DNA of 64,000 bases from Larimichthys crocea (GCF_000972845.2 NC_040022.1:14424919-14488918), one strand, 5' to 3'; numbered from the stretch's first letter, positions 39,002-51,654 are shown. Notes: generated by a model from the sequence alone, not told the origin. Numbers and translations: made by a program.

Positions 39002-39028
39002 TTTTTTTTTTTTTTTTTTTTTTTTTTT
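39002..39028. repeat. Poly-T (27)
   Basis: Uninterrupted T run; no retroelement sequence recognised beside it. Confidence 0.9.
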
Positions 39029-39791
39029 GCCGAGTCAGAATATTATATGAAGTTGTTATTAAAGGAATTATTGTGACTGTGTGGTTTTACACTGGGATGT
39101 TATCCCAAACCATTTTGTGGTTGCTCTCTCTCTCACTTAGAGAGCTGCAGACTACACAGAGTCTGCACTATATGTTGCAATACGTCATTGGGTAGGACCC
39201 AGAGTCAGAGCACACATATTGTACATATGCACACACATCACCACACTATGTGCAGGTATCAGGTTTTTAGAAGTCCTGTAAGGAGCCTAGATGTGCGGCC
39301 CACCCTGTGACAATACCAGCAGCGCACGTGAGACTGAAAGGGAGCTATTGATAGTTCTGTGGAGCAGCAGAAGGGCAGATTGCATTTTAACACATTCCTG
39401 CTCTTATTGAGATGGAGCGTGAACGTGGGTCAAAGGGAAGTGGTTATGGTTATGGATATTGAGGGAGCCTGGTGCTGGATTATGTCGAGTAGACACAATT
39501 AGGAGAAAATTGGAAAATATCCAGTAAAAGTGGCTACTCTTATTGGGCCCCAGTGGAAATGGTAGCTCCAATGTTTAGGGAGGTTTTCTCCCTCTGAATG
39601 CTGCCCTGTTGAGTTTATCTTAGAGTTTCTCCCTCCAGAGTCAACTGTGCTTGAGAGGCCTCAGACTGCTGTTTATTGACAGGACCATAAAAATGATATG
39701 GCTCATATGACCCAGAGGGGAACTTTATGTCTTCTACTTGCTAAAGATGAGTAAAACTTTAAGATAATACTTAACACAGAGGAGCATTTAT

Positions 39792-39867
39792 TCACTCACA
39801 CATTCATTCACTCACTCACTCACTCACTCACTCACTGACTCACTGACTCACTCACTCACTCACTTAC
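39792..39867. repeat. (ACTC)n tetranucleotide repeat
   Basis: CACT units with occasional GACT and CATT variants. Confidence 0.9.
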
Positions 39868-42800
39868 TGAAAGCTTTGTTGCTTTGTCTGTTTATAAGAA
39901 AATAGTAGCAGTCGTCCAGATTAGAGCAGTTTATATGCAGGTCTACCTTATCCGCTTGTTGGTTTTACCCCAGCTTCTCATTACAGTCTTATGGAGGAAT
40001 GATAATAGCAGCCTGGGCCTTTAGATAATGGAAACAAGGGCCAGTGGGATGGCTGGAAGGTTTCCATTCACCACGGCGGCACCTCAACAGACTGCAGTGG
40101 CTTACATTGCAAGTGCTTTTTCTTTTACTCTAACCCACAATAAAATAAAGGAATATCATTTGCGCAAAAACAAACTTTGTTGTTATCACAGTTTCTTATT
40201 TTACTTTCCTCTGCCACCCTGTATTTTTATGGTCTCAGCATAGGACTGGAGAGTGTAATGATATATATTGTGTGTACCCTCGGCTATTTTGCCATATTGT
40301 GGTACAATATGTATCAGGCCACTGTGGGCGATGTGGAAAATCAATGAGCAGAATTGATTTCATGGCATTAGCGGATATTTATGTGGATGATATTTCATCT
40401 GTAAACTAATTTGTCAACATGTTTTCAGGAATATTGAGTAAATATTAGCAGTGGTACTTAAAGTAAATCTATCTGCACTGTAAAAGTTAATTGCAATTAA
40501 AAGAAGAATAACTAAATATGCAGGTGAGAATAGAAAGACAGGATTCTTTTTAAACTTTTTGAGCCGCGTCAGCTGCTGGAGGTCACCTTTTATATAAAAG
40601 GATTAGCTGCTCGGGCTTTTGTATACAATTTCTATATCTCATATTTGAGACTGTTAGCAGAATGATAGCTGACGCAAAATGCGCTCATGGCCAATCTATA
40701 AGCTTTACCCATCTTTCTAAGTTGTGTACGCCTTTGGCACTCTGTCTAACCCTCAAGCTGACTGGCTGACTTACTCAGCAGTCCATTAGCTAATGATGGT
40801 GGGTGCAGTCTCTCTTTTCCTCAGCCACCCTCGCACATCTTTTCCCGCTCTCCTCTTCCCCTTTTGAGTGTTTGCCTTGCTGCTGATAATATGCAGTAGC
40901 CCTCAACACCACAAACGAAAAAAAAAAAATCAAACAAAAAAAAATCCTGCATTTTCTCTCCTCTGTATGAAATATGCTGTTGTAACAGTGGGCAGTCGTC
41001 ATGTGATTGATGGCTGGGCCATTAAATTTAATTTGAACATAAAGCAGTGGTCTGAGTATATTATTTTTCCTCTGTGGCCCATGACATAGATTGGTGAAAT
41101 CATATAATTTAAGAAATCATGTAGTTTCTTGAATGTGTAGTTGATTATAAGTTGATGAAATGTTCACAAAGGCAAGACTAAATGATGTGGGGCTTTCCCT
41201 CAGAGCCTGAGGTCTGCTCCTCAGATGGACTGTTTCACACAGAACAATAAATGACAAGAGAGAGAGATGACAAAAACAAGGAAGAGGGGTTGACAGGCAC
41301 ACAAATATGTCAATGTCATCATTTACGAGACCAACAAATATGAGCACCAGAGCTCATATGCATAGGTATTCACTACACTCGTCACTGTGCCAATCAAAGT
41401 CTTGATTTGATTTGGGCCATAAGTTTAAATTGTGACAGAGATATTACAGTGACATAACACAAGAGTTTGTGGCTCCACTTTGTCCAATACCTAGTGAATC
41501 GGGACACCTCAGCATGTAATATTGCTATATCTGTCTGCTATAAAGTGTTTTGATATCATACTGCAACTGCAAAAAAAAACACTTTTTGCTGATGAGCTCC
41601 TTTTTGACCGTTTGGTTCTAGAGAATTGCCTCTAGATTTAATGTGGTGAACCACTGTAGATATCACCACAACATAATATCCTAGTAAAACATACCACCTT
41701 TGGGCTTTCTCTACTTGTTCTCACTGTGGTGTCTCAAACCATGGCGTCAGCACCCCTGGCCACAAGGCCTTTTTATCCTTTTGTAAGCCCTCTTACTCCT
41801 TCACATCTCCCATTCACTCTCCGACACCATTTAAATATCGCCTTCTATCCTTGTATGTGTCTTCGTACACCTAATGTCCTTAGCTGATTCCTTGGAGCCC
41901 ACTGATCTGGTGTTTGAGTGTCTTTAAACTTGAACTAGCTGGCATATTAATGTCATGCAGCTGCTGCTGTGAACTTACAGTTGAATGCCTGCTGCATCTG
42001 TGTTATGATTTTAGTGGCAATTGCTGGTTCATTGGAAGGCTTCAAATGGACACGTGGATTTCTACCCACTAGCTTATTTTCTTTGCTTGCTTGCACGTAT
42101 GTTCCAGTGTATCACAGACGAGATGAACTCACTTGAACTTCTTCAGTCTTTTTTTTCCCCCCCTGCCCCTTGTCCTGCATGTCTGTGGTGTAACACCACT
42201 TGAATCCTCGGAGACATCTTGCCACATTTAGTGTCTCCTAAATTTGTTTACAAAGATGGACAAAAAGTTGTCAACAATTTCCGAAGTGACACCCATATTT
42301 ACAAGGGGGTTGAAAAATAGAGCCTCTCATTTTTAGATCATCTGTGAGTGATTTAATCAAGGGTAAACAAGCCTCAGTGCGGAGAGAGAAGCTCAATGTT
42401 CTCTATACTGATTGGAATCTCAAGGACTTCTCCCTGTGATATACGAGGGACTGAGTCTCTCTTTAATTAGCACTGACATCATTCGGATAAGAGAGAGGGG
42501 GAAAAAAAAGGGAGGGTGGGCTGATTGACAGAGACTGCAGAGTGAAGACTAAAGAGAAAGATGGAGACAAAGTGATTTAGACAAAATGAAGAGAGACCTA
42601 AAAAAGATGGCAATAAAGAATTGGCGGGAGAGAGAGAGAGAAAAGAAGGCGAGGGGAGAAGAACATTGTTGTAAATCATCTCTACTCTCTCACTCGAAGC
42701 TTTCTGGGAGAGGCCAAGTGAAAAGCACAATTGTCACAATTAGCCCACGAGTGGTTCAGGGGGTGTTGTATGTGCTGAATGTTTTTACGCTGAAACAGGC

Positions 42801-43617
42801 TGAAGACAATTTTAGCTTTTGGCTTAAAGCTGCAACACATTATTCTCTCCAGAATACATAATGTTTAGGGAGGGAGCCAAAACGATAAATTGATGATGTT
42901 TGCTTTCTTTTGTTTCCAATAATTCATTGATTTTGAATTTTACAGTTATCACACACACATCTGTCTTTTGCTGCCTGCTCTTATAGTCCCCAGCTGTAAT
43001 CTTTCTTTGCCTAAAAAAGTATTACCTGACACACGTGTTACAGAATCACCTTAACATTTTTAGATAGCAGTTACTAGTCTTATCGACGAGTCTGTAGCAC
43101 AAGCTCACAGTTTCCAGGGGGGGAGTCCTAGGCCTTTTCTGTACCTTCCTTGAGTTTTACAAATGCTGCTTTCAGTCTGTCACTCAAGACTTCTTCACTG
43201 TCATCAACAAGTCTAATCATAGAAAACCGTCTCTACCCGTACATCATTAAATTACATGTAAATTCATCATAAATCTTAACCAGCAAACAACATTTCATCC
43301 TGAGACATGCAGCTATATATAAGAAACTCATCTGTCAACTGGCTCTACAGACAGCTATCCTCATCATTTATGCTATAACCCTCTCATTGTAGATAATCAG
43401 CATTTGATAGAATCTCTGCCTGCTCCACCCAGAACCACTTTACATAATCTTTGGAAACCCACATGTGTTATTTGTTCGCAGTTACCTTGCTGTCTGTTCT
43501 ATTGATGGAAAATGAAAGTAGACTTCCCTAGTCCTGGATTGACCGCTGTTTGAGGCCATAATGGTCTGATTAAACTCAACACCTTAAAGCTTACATCTGT
43601 CTCTTTGTGTGGTTAAA

Positions 43618-43775
43618 CGTAAAACACAGCCTAACTGTGTTGTTGAGGGAGGAGAGAGACTTCCTTATTCCCCTAACCCACCCAGATTTTCCCAGATGGT
43701 CCTGGGTTTGAACTGGCAGCTTTCCAGTCTCAAGCTTGCTTCCTTAACCTCAAGGCCTCCACCACAACACTGCTA
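43618..43775 (-). mobile_element. Relic tRNA-related SINE head and body
   Basis: On the minus strand a tRNA-like promoter is recognisable: an A-box-like GGCCTTGAGGTTAAGG (about 43743-43758) and a B-box-like AGTTCAAACCC (43704-43714). Next come GGGAAAATCTGGGTGGG and a CTCTCTCCTCCCTCAACAAC stretch. This order matches a tRNA-related SINE that I know from percomorph fish genomes. The copy has lost B-box bases and its 3' part, so it is probably inactive. Confidence 0.65.
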
Positions 43776-45760
43776 GTCCTGCGAAATTCAAGTAGTCACC
43801 TTAATGCACAAATAAAGGGGAAATGTTTTGTTTTTTTTTGCATCTGGCTGGGTTATTGCGATACATATATGTATGGTTATTCTTGGATGGCCCTATATTG
43901 TGATAACAAACTGTTACACATAGGATCCAGTGTTGATCCTCAACAAGTCATGTAATTGTGTCTTTTCTTTGGTCGTTTGGATGGGACAAAACCACATGCC
44001 TGAAAGACTGCTTTCCTTATAAAGTATATTGAGCCTAAAACAGCAGGTCTAAAGTTGTCGATGATTTCTCTTATGTTATCTTGATGAAAAATGCACTGTG
44101 AAAATAGAAATGGAAACCTGCACTAGTAGTGGGCCCTCCCTTTCTATTTTCATATGTGTTGCAATTAGGGATGGAAATTGTTACTTGTTTAAACACAATT
44201 ATCATGATGCTTGACGGCATTTGGAATAAAATTGATGCTTTGGGTTTTCTTTGGAGAAAACATTGTAAATAAACATGTTGCCAAAGTAACAAGGATCTTC
44301 CTGTGCGGTGGAAAATGGAGCCCACCAGTATTTGGACCAGTGGCCTGGCGTTCTCTTTACGTTCCTGCTAATCATGCGGCTACTTGGCTACTGATTGCAT
44401 TTTTTCACTTTTTTTTTTCTCTTTTAGTTTGTAACCGCAGAGAAACAAATACCAAATAAAGTTAATTATGTTTGCTCTCATTCAGGCGCTTTTTCTAGTC
44501 TGGTGGTTGGTTGCTTAACTCTCACTGAAACATTCATATTGATTCCAGAGGTGGCCCACGTGGTATTGAACAGGGGCTTCTGTTTATCTGGTATGTCTCT
44601 CCTCTGTCTGTGTCACTACATCATGTATTTAAATTAAATTAGTAGGAGAGCACGGTTGCCACTGTTGATTCCTGTCTTTGAGAGTTTTCCTGTTCCTTAC
44701 AGGAATGTAATTTTATTTCCTAATTTTTACTGGTTAGTGAATATTTTATGGTTATGCAGAGAAAAAAAATGCTTTAGGAGTGTCCAATTTCTTGAGATGA
44801 CGGTGACTGTGGTTTGGATAATGGATGTAAGCATCAGTCCCAAGAGCCATTCTCAGAGATATGAATGAAAACAAAGACAATTTTAAGTTTTGAGCTTCCT
44901 ACCATAATCAGTCATAATGTCTGCAAATATGCATGCACACTTATACAAATGTACACTACTGAGACAGCAAACTAATGGCACAGCACCAGTGGTATGTAGT
45001 TCTATGAGCTGATGTTCCAATGAGGCCATTCATCCCTACAATATAACAGTGATAAATGAATACAATCCCTAAGGCTTAGCTGCAAAGTGGATATTGTTGT
45101 AACCATCCCTGACCTAACTAAAACAATATCCACTTTTCATATCGTATAACACGATTCTCAGTATGTGACTGTTTTTTGTCATTTCAATACACTTTGCCAA
45201 CTGCTGTAGATCTGTGTACCTTTGTTGTAAATGGTAAGAATTTCTGAGCTTTATTAGAAATTGTATTTGGTCATTGTTCACTTTGGCAGAGATGACAAGC
45301 ACAGTGCTTTTCCTGAAGTTAAACAGTCAGTAGTATTAGGCGACGAGACTGTGTGTGTATGGGTGTGCATTTAGCTCACAAACTATGGAAAATTGGCCGG
45401 GGGGGGTCTTAACTGACTGAACTAGCCCTCTCCATCCCACAGTGCAATGCGCTTGGGGTGAGAGGGGGCTGAGAAAGTTCCCCTGGCTTTACTGGGTAAT
45501 CCCTTGATAAATAAACTGGGAAGTCAAGACCACCGCTGCTATCTGTAAGCCAATACTCCCCTAGAGAAGGGATGGCCCTGGGCTTGGCTAGCTCAGAGCT
45601 GCACTCTTCTTATACTCACTTGCTTCGGGATGATATTTGCATTTGCAAGGCACAGATACACACACATACACATATCAATTTTGAGTTGAATTGTAACAGA
45701 TCCTACCTTTTTGTGAGGTAAAAATATGTTATTTCGTTTGAGTGGATTGTGGATTGACAT

Positions 45761-45762
<2 letters not shown>

Positions 45763-45794
<32 letters not shown>
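45763..45794. repeat. Poly-A (32)
   Basis: A run of 32 A residues. It could be a retroposon tail, but no element body was recognised upstream. Confidence 0.9.
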
Positions 45795-45796
<2 letters not shown>

Positions 45797-47046
45797 CATC
45801 CTGCCTACAGCAGTAGAAATCAGCTTTCAGAATACATCCCTTATATTTCCCTAAAGTCCTCCCATGTTGACAACATGCATCCCACCAATCTGCCCCCTCC
45901 ACCAGTCTCTCACCTCAGGCAATCATATAAGGAATGTTTCCCAAAATAGCTGAAATTGTGAAGGTATAACAAGGACAAACACGTGTGCACACACACATAC
46001 ACATAAAACCAAGTACTCATGCTGGTCCCAAATGGGATTTTCATTCTCACGCCATCATCAGGTCAGCAGATAATTGATTTATGGCCGTGTTCTAGCCCAT
46101 GGCATTATTCAAACCTGTCATCTGATTGGCCTTCAGGATAATGCGGTCATAAGATCCATCCAATAAGATCATGTTCTCATTTCTCAAGGATCCGTAATGA
46201 GGATGCTGTTTATTTTCTCTGCAATGACTTTCTGTTCTGTTTATACTGTCGTATGCTTAGTTAGGCATGAGAATGATTTGTGTCTGAGTTTTTGTTTTGA
46301 ATTGCAGGCATCTTTGAACCTCTTTCTTTGTGGTTTGGTTGTAAAAATAATGGGGTAATACAAACAGAACTGTGAGTGACCTCCTCTTGATGTTCATATT
46401 TTATACGGATGTTTACATTTTTGTCTCTGAGAATAGCAAAGTGTCATACAAAGGCAGGTGAGAAATTGCACTGGATTTAAAATTAGTCCGCCTCTTTGAA
46501 ATAGTTCACATTGACAGGATTAGATCCTGTCTTAATCCTTCATTTATCACCACTGCAGAGAAATTATTACCTGTAGCCCTGACCTTTTTTGGTTGTTTTT
46601 CATGTGCTGAGTTATATGTATCGCCTTTGGTCTCATAAAGTGTAATTTTAAACTTTTGGGAGGTACGAGGCTGCCTATCACGGCCAAACATTTACAACCC
46701 AGTACTTATTTCCCTGCTCTTTTAAACTATTGGTGTCATACTATATCAATGCCAGAGTGGATATTTTACTTTATACAGGGTATAGGTATGTTATAGTGTG
46801 TTTGGTAAAGTGCATTAAGCAGGTAGTTTTTATTTTACAATACAAGTATGTAACTAGGATGGTCTTTTGAGATTGGAATAAGAAAAAAAAAAAAAACACA
46901 AGATCAAGAGTTAAAGAGAGACATTAAACACACTGTTTCCTTAACAAAAAAAAAACTAACTATTGTTTCTGACCAGTCTTGGTTCTGCAAAGCTTTTTGC
47001 ACACCTGCCCCTTGCACAGCCTGCCAGCTTCACCACATTCATACAA

Positions 47047-47092
47047 ACACACACACACACACACGCACACACACACACACACACACTCTCTC

Positions 47093-47126
<34 letters not shown>

Positions 47127-47138
47127 GCTCTCTCTCTT
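47047..47138. repeat. Compound CA / CT microsatellite
   Basis: (CA)n with one CG interruption runs into (CT)n with two CGCT interruptions. Confidence 0.95.
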
Positions 47139-49417
47139 TCACACGAACAGACCTCCCAAATGCTGTAGTCAGGACATGATGTCATGGGGCTGTATGTTGC
47201 CTGAAATATGTGTGAATCTCTGGAATGTATTTAATTGGAATGTGTTTTATTTGCTAAATAAGGAAGGGACATATGGTTCACTTCAGCTACATCTGCTATA
47301 TTGGCTAAGTACTTCAAGTATTTATACATATTGTTTATAAACAGGTTCAAGCAAGTTTGCATGATAAAATGAATCAGCCTTGACATTTATAGCTTTACTG
47401 CTTCTTGGAATTAACAGTGTTTTAACTGAGTCATTTTATTTGTTGCTACAAACACTAGTGTACTTGCCAGTACTGATAATTCTGGCCTGAGCAATGTTGA
47501 AAGCTCTGGGCTAATAAACAAAATATGACTGTAAATTTTAGAATGTCCTTGTTAGCCATTACTCTTGCTCAGATTCTCTTATTTGCCAAAGTTTGTTTCA
47601 TAAAAAAATCAGTTTAAGTTAAAAATGTACAAGTGCTCTAATAAGTGTCATTACACATTGTGATGTGCAGACGGTATGAAAATGAATTAAACAGTAATTG
47701 TCCGCAGGAGCATTTGCAGCACATGCAAAGAGCGTTTTGGCTTAGTGTGTCGATAAGCTACATGGCCAAAACAGTTGCTCCGTTCTATCTTTTCTCACCG
47801 CCACAATGAATGTGTGCATGTGTGGCTATGTGCGTGTGTGGCTGTGAGCCGCTCCACCACATATGAGCATGTTTTATTGGTCCAGAGGGAGTTAAGGTTA
47901 ATGCAATAAAACAACCATCCCCGTGCCCAGCGTCTGGCTCAGCAGGATTTAAGACCAGAATGTAGTTGAACTAAAGTAGGAAAAAAAAAAAGGCCAGAGT
48001 GAAGTGCAAACAGTGCAATGAAGATGACAAATGTTCAGGTAGTTACTGTAGTTATGCTGTTAGAAAGCGTCCCTTGGATTCCTGAGTCACTGACAACCCC
48101 ACTGCTCAGGAATAGCTATAGCTGCTATGTAAAACTCCATTTATAAGGCACACAAGATGACGGATCTGTCTCACCCTGGAGGGAAAGTGTATTTTTAGCA
48201 GCCTGGCAAGACACATTTTGTGACCGTTAACACATATTTCAGCTGCTTCCAGACTTACTTATCCAAACTCTTCACAGCATGTGGATACACCCCTTCAGCC
48301 AACCATTTAAACACAGATGCTTGCCAGTTCTTCCCAAATTAAGTTTATGTATTTGTTTGTGCATTCCATTGTTTTGAGCCCTTAAACACTTTGCGATGCT
48401 GTGGCAAAGTCTGCACAAAGGCTTTGATGGTTTCGCTAGTAGAGATGTCCAAAACAAATATGCAGGATTAGTGTCAGAGATGATCTCTTTTTAATAAGTT
48501 GGTGTTGGTAACATGCCATTATACTCTGGATGTGCTAGTTGTTAACCTTATGTACAAAACACCTGAAGGTTTTAAACTAAACGTAATTTGGCCCTAAAGT
48601 AGTACTTTAGTCAAGGAAGAAATGTAATCATGTATCTGTTCTGGGAAAAGACTCTTTACTCCATCACCAAGAATGACGAGGCAACATTTCTTCTTACTGT
48701 AAGGCTCCCTTTTCCAAATCAGCAATGAATAAGTACTGCTGCTACATATTACATAGTCCTGCTGGACGCCCCTTCACGGTAGAATGACTCATCCCTCTAG
48801 ACAAAGCAGTGTATATGCATTGATCACTCGAGTTACCCTGTCCAGCATGCAAGAGCCATTTCACTTTCTCTATCTGGCTAATTGAGCACCACTTAATAAC
48901 ACTGGCCAGAGGCTTTTAAGCCAATGAGTTGTCATTGATTTTACCTCTTGGTTTGAAGCACACGCCCCTTCATTCTCATGACCCTGCTGTCTCCTCCTCT
49001 CCACTGGCTTTAATTGCCCACTGGAGATACGCGCCATCACCGCCAACTGTGCGCACGTACATTCACCTCAATGAGGTAGTGGAATGTTCAACATTTACTG
49101 TCAGCCCTCCAGGGCAATAATTCACTCATCACGCCATTTTCTTTCATCACATCGCTCACTTCACGCCCACACCGTTTTCCCATGTTGTCAGTTACTCTGA
49201 AATTCTCATGTCCCATAATTCTTTTCGACTCCCTTCACCCTGCAATCATGCATCTGAGATGTAGGCATTCCCCATTCAAAAATGATGGCGTTCACTTTGA
49301 AAACTTCTTTGCATTTATATGCTTTCAACTGTGCATGTGCCAACTGGCAGTTTATAGAAGTTGCCTTGCAGCTCCACCCATGCTGTTACAGTTGTATATG
49401 TTTTCCTAGCTTAACAG

Positions 49418-49437
49418 GTGTGTGTGTGTGTGTGTGT
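49418..49437. repeat. (GT)10 next to the exon 4 acceptor
   Basis: Ten GT units end 22 nt before exon 4. They are separated from it only by the polypyrimidine tract and CAG. Confidence 0.95.
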
Positions 49438-49459
49438 CTTTGCTCTGTCCTCCCCACAG

Positions 49460-49623
49460 GTGGACAAGGTGTGTGGCCTGTCTACAGGGGAACCTACAAG
49501 CATGCAACCTACTAGCCCAGAGGTCACATCCTTTACCGTGACCTCATCTTCTCCACTTCCATCTGCCGCCCCCTCCAAACCTCTACCAGAGCAGTGGCTG
49601 GGGCAGTTAGCCCACTTGAGGAG
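49460..49623 (+). CDS. gpc5: Glypican-5-like, coding exon 4 (Ser/Thr/Pro-rich linker)
   Basis: This exon encodes residues 350-403 plus two bases of codon 404. It opens with VDKVCG (Cys354), aligned with VNRICG of human GPC5. About 40 residues of Ser/Thr/Pro-rich linker (residues 356-394) follow, unlike the human linker and probably disordered; O-glycosylation is possible. The exon ends with EQWLGQLAHLRR, the counterpart of EETLANRR before the next helix. The exon 3 to 4 join is phase 0 and the donor AG|GTAACA is phase 2. Without splicing, the donor itself reads TAA, so intron retention truncates the protein at once. No R-X-X-R basic cleavage motif is visible in the linker. A (GT)10 tract lies 22 nt before the acceptor. 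Confidence 0.9.
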
Positions 49624-51531
49624 GTAACACAAGGCAATGGACTGTGAAGTTTACTGGTGCCTTCTGTAAATCACCTCTTTTATTTCTGGCAAATATTCAG
49701 CTGCACTTTTTTCCCCCTTTAGTATTAGTTAGGCTGCTATGTAGTCAGCTAGATGGAAATTTTTATATTGATTGAAAAAAGGTCAGTATGACGTAGCCTG
49801 AGGAGATGGCCAATGTCTGTTCACAGCTGCCATCACTTCTCTCTTTCTTCATATGGTTCGATGGATACAACACTCATCCACACACATACACACATAGTAA
49901 ATGTAGTGTCTGGCACTAAAGTCCATGCCCTCCACCTGGCCTCTGAGGCAGCCACCCCATGCCCGCAGCAGCTGGCAGCGATGTGTCAGGAAAGGGGGAG
50001 TGCGGGTAAGATTAATCTTGACGGACCAACAATTTCCTGTTTACCCAGACGGCCATACCACCAACTCTGCACACCAGCCGGCCTCAGCTTAAATAGCATC
50101 ACACACAGAAACACGCACACAAAACACACACTTGTAGCATTGCCTGCCTGACCTTGTCCCAAACCATGAATCACTGCACTGATGCCAGCCTAGCTGACAG
50201 GTCTGGCCTGGCACTGCCACCGCCATTCATGGCAATACAATCCGGCTCCCTGCCTGCTGCCAGCCCTTACCAGAGCACATGTGAGCACTGACCACTTCAG
50301 AGACATGGCAGCTCCCACTTGTATATAAGGAGAACAGTCTATGCTTAAAAATATGAAACATGATAGAGTGAAGCAACGCTTACATTTTGTTTTAACGGGA
50401 AAACATATGACTCGAGAGGCTTAGCCAAACTTTCTTTGGTTTTCTTGTAAATATATAACTTCACGTCTGCAGATGTTTGCTTGGGTGTTTGTTTTCTGAC
50501 TTAACATATGCATTAAATACCTGTATCTGTTTTAAGTGTCGGTGTGGTTTGGGGAAAGAAATGGTTATTGATTTACATGTGGTGTGGTCATTCTCTGCAT
50601 GTGCATGATTAATCACTCTCTTTCAGGGTCAACTGACTGTCTTTTCTCCCTCCTCCCTCCTTGTCTTGTCATGTCATCCTTTTTGTTTCTCCTCCTCCCC
50701 CCTCCACCTCCCTCCGTTTCACATGCCTGCATCCTCCTTGCTTGCAACAATCTCCCTCGGACTCCAACTCCCAGCTCGTTCCCCTTGAAACCCTCCAAGA
50801 ACAATAAACATAGTCTGAGAACACTGTCTAGGTAAGCATGAACACAAGCGTCTTATTTCTGTCAATCTCTCACACACTTTAATTAGCAGCTCATAATGTG
50901 ACACCTGTGATACTTGATGTACGTTAACAGTTGATTATTTTTTTGTCTTTTGGGTGATGCATTTACAAAATCCTCTGTCTTCATATCATCTGTTGTTCTT
51001 CAAAAGTGATTCCTGACACTGACTGACTCAGCACATAACCTCTCATGACCTCTCATGTTTGTTTTTGTTTTTTTTTTTGCTTTGCTTTGCTCTGCCTCAT
51101 GGGTGGCAACAATGTGCGTCCGATCAAAATATGATGCCATTGTTTTTCTCAAGATGACAGCGTCTATATCGATGACATGTGTTTGCAGATCTGATGAAGC
51201 AAGCACTTTTACCGCAAGGCATAATTGAGGAAAATGTGCTGACTCAATGAAGTGGTCACATTCACTCATTTTCTGCCACAGTCAATATCATCACGCGTGT
51301 TTATCCCATGCATGTATTGTAGAATGTAATACAGATACTGTTCGTCGTCGGTGGTGTCGTACCAACATACTGAGGAGTTGTCCACCAACCGCACCAAAAA
51401 TGTAGCCGCAATAACACATTACATTCCCCAATTCCTGTATGTCTTCTAACATGGCTGGTGATTTAGGAAGATGTATGGTTTGTATGAAAATCGCACTACG
51501 CCCTTTTCCCATGTGTCTGTTTTTTCCTTAG
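49624..51531 (+). other. gpc5 intron 4 (1.9 kb)
   Basis: This is the shortest of the introns seen. Its donor is GTAACA, weaker than the other donors because C replaces G at +5, and its acceptor is TTCCTTAG. A pyrimidine-rich block at about 50640-50770 precedes the candidate cassette exon. Confidence 0.85.
50775..50831 (+). other. Candidate 57-nt cassette exon in intron 4
   Basis: An open 57-nt segment is bounded by CTCCCAG at the 5' end and by CTAG|GTAAGC, a strong donor, at the 3' end. It is preceded by a pyrimidine-rich stretch from about 50640, and an AACTGAC branch-point-like sequence lies near 50632. Its length is divisible by 3. With the flanking phase 2 it reads without a stop and would insert 19 residues rich in Ser, Lys and Leu (SSFPLKPSKNNKHSLRTLS) before EFLMYLQ. 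Skipping and inclusion both preserve the frame. I see no clear homology, because the linker is poorly conserved in the family, so this may be a chance or decoy pair of splice sites. Confidence 0.35.
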
Positions 51532-51654
51532 GGAGTTCTTGATGTACCTGCAGCGCTACAAGTCTTTCTTTGCAGCGTTGCCAGAGATGCTGTGCGAAGG
51601 GGAGAATGTAGTGGACGACTCCACATGCTGGAGCGGAGATGATGTCGTGGAGAG
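51532..51654 (+). CDS. gpc5: Glypican-5-like, coding exon 5
   Basis: This exon encodes residues 404 (split codon) to 444 plus two bases of codon 445. It reads EFLMYLQRYKSFFAALPEMLC, then a short acidic stretch, then TCWSGDDVVE, matching EFINSLRLYRSFYGGLADQLC and PCWNGEDIVK of human GPC5. It contributes the last two core cysteines (425 and 436). The acceptor is TTTTTTCCTTAG|GG and the donor is GAGAG|GTAAGA, phase 2 on both sides. As at exon 4, unspliced reading through the donor meets TAA immediately. The exon that should follow, beginning with the YTQ-like segment of human GPC5, was not found in the remaining 12.3 kb. Confidence 0.95.

Larger units (their letters stand above)
35445..49459 (+). 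other. gpc5 intron 3 (14.0 kb)
   Basis: This intron has donor GTGAGT and acceptor TCCTCCCCACAG. It holds a relic SINE near 43.7 kb, long homopolymers (T27, A32), TC, tetranucleotide and CA/CT tracts, and AT-rich tandem repeats just after exon 3. No coding exon is seen. Confidence 0.85.
11300..51654 (+). other. gpc5: gpc5-like glypican gene, 5' part (coding exons 1-5)
   Basis: Five exons with consensus AG and GT borders splice in frame: 181+162+704+164+123 nt, or 444 codons plus 2 nt. The protein has a signal peptide, the complete glypican cysteine-rich signature and 14 extracellular cysteines (residues 36, 67, 74, 75, 202, 257, 267, 270, 279, 283, 290, 354, 425, 436), the number typical of the family. 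Human GPC5 is about 572 residues, so roughly 120-130 C-terminal residues are missing here: the glycosaminoglycan attachment region, the GPI signal and the stop codon. These are expected beyond the window. Glypicans are GPI-anchored heparan sulfate proteoglycans that tune Hedgehog, Wnt and FGF signalling. GPC5 rather than GPC3 is favoured by the KPCMGYCLNVMRGC block and the segment after it. The paralogue letter (a, b or c) cannot be told from the sequence alone. Confidence 0.9.
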
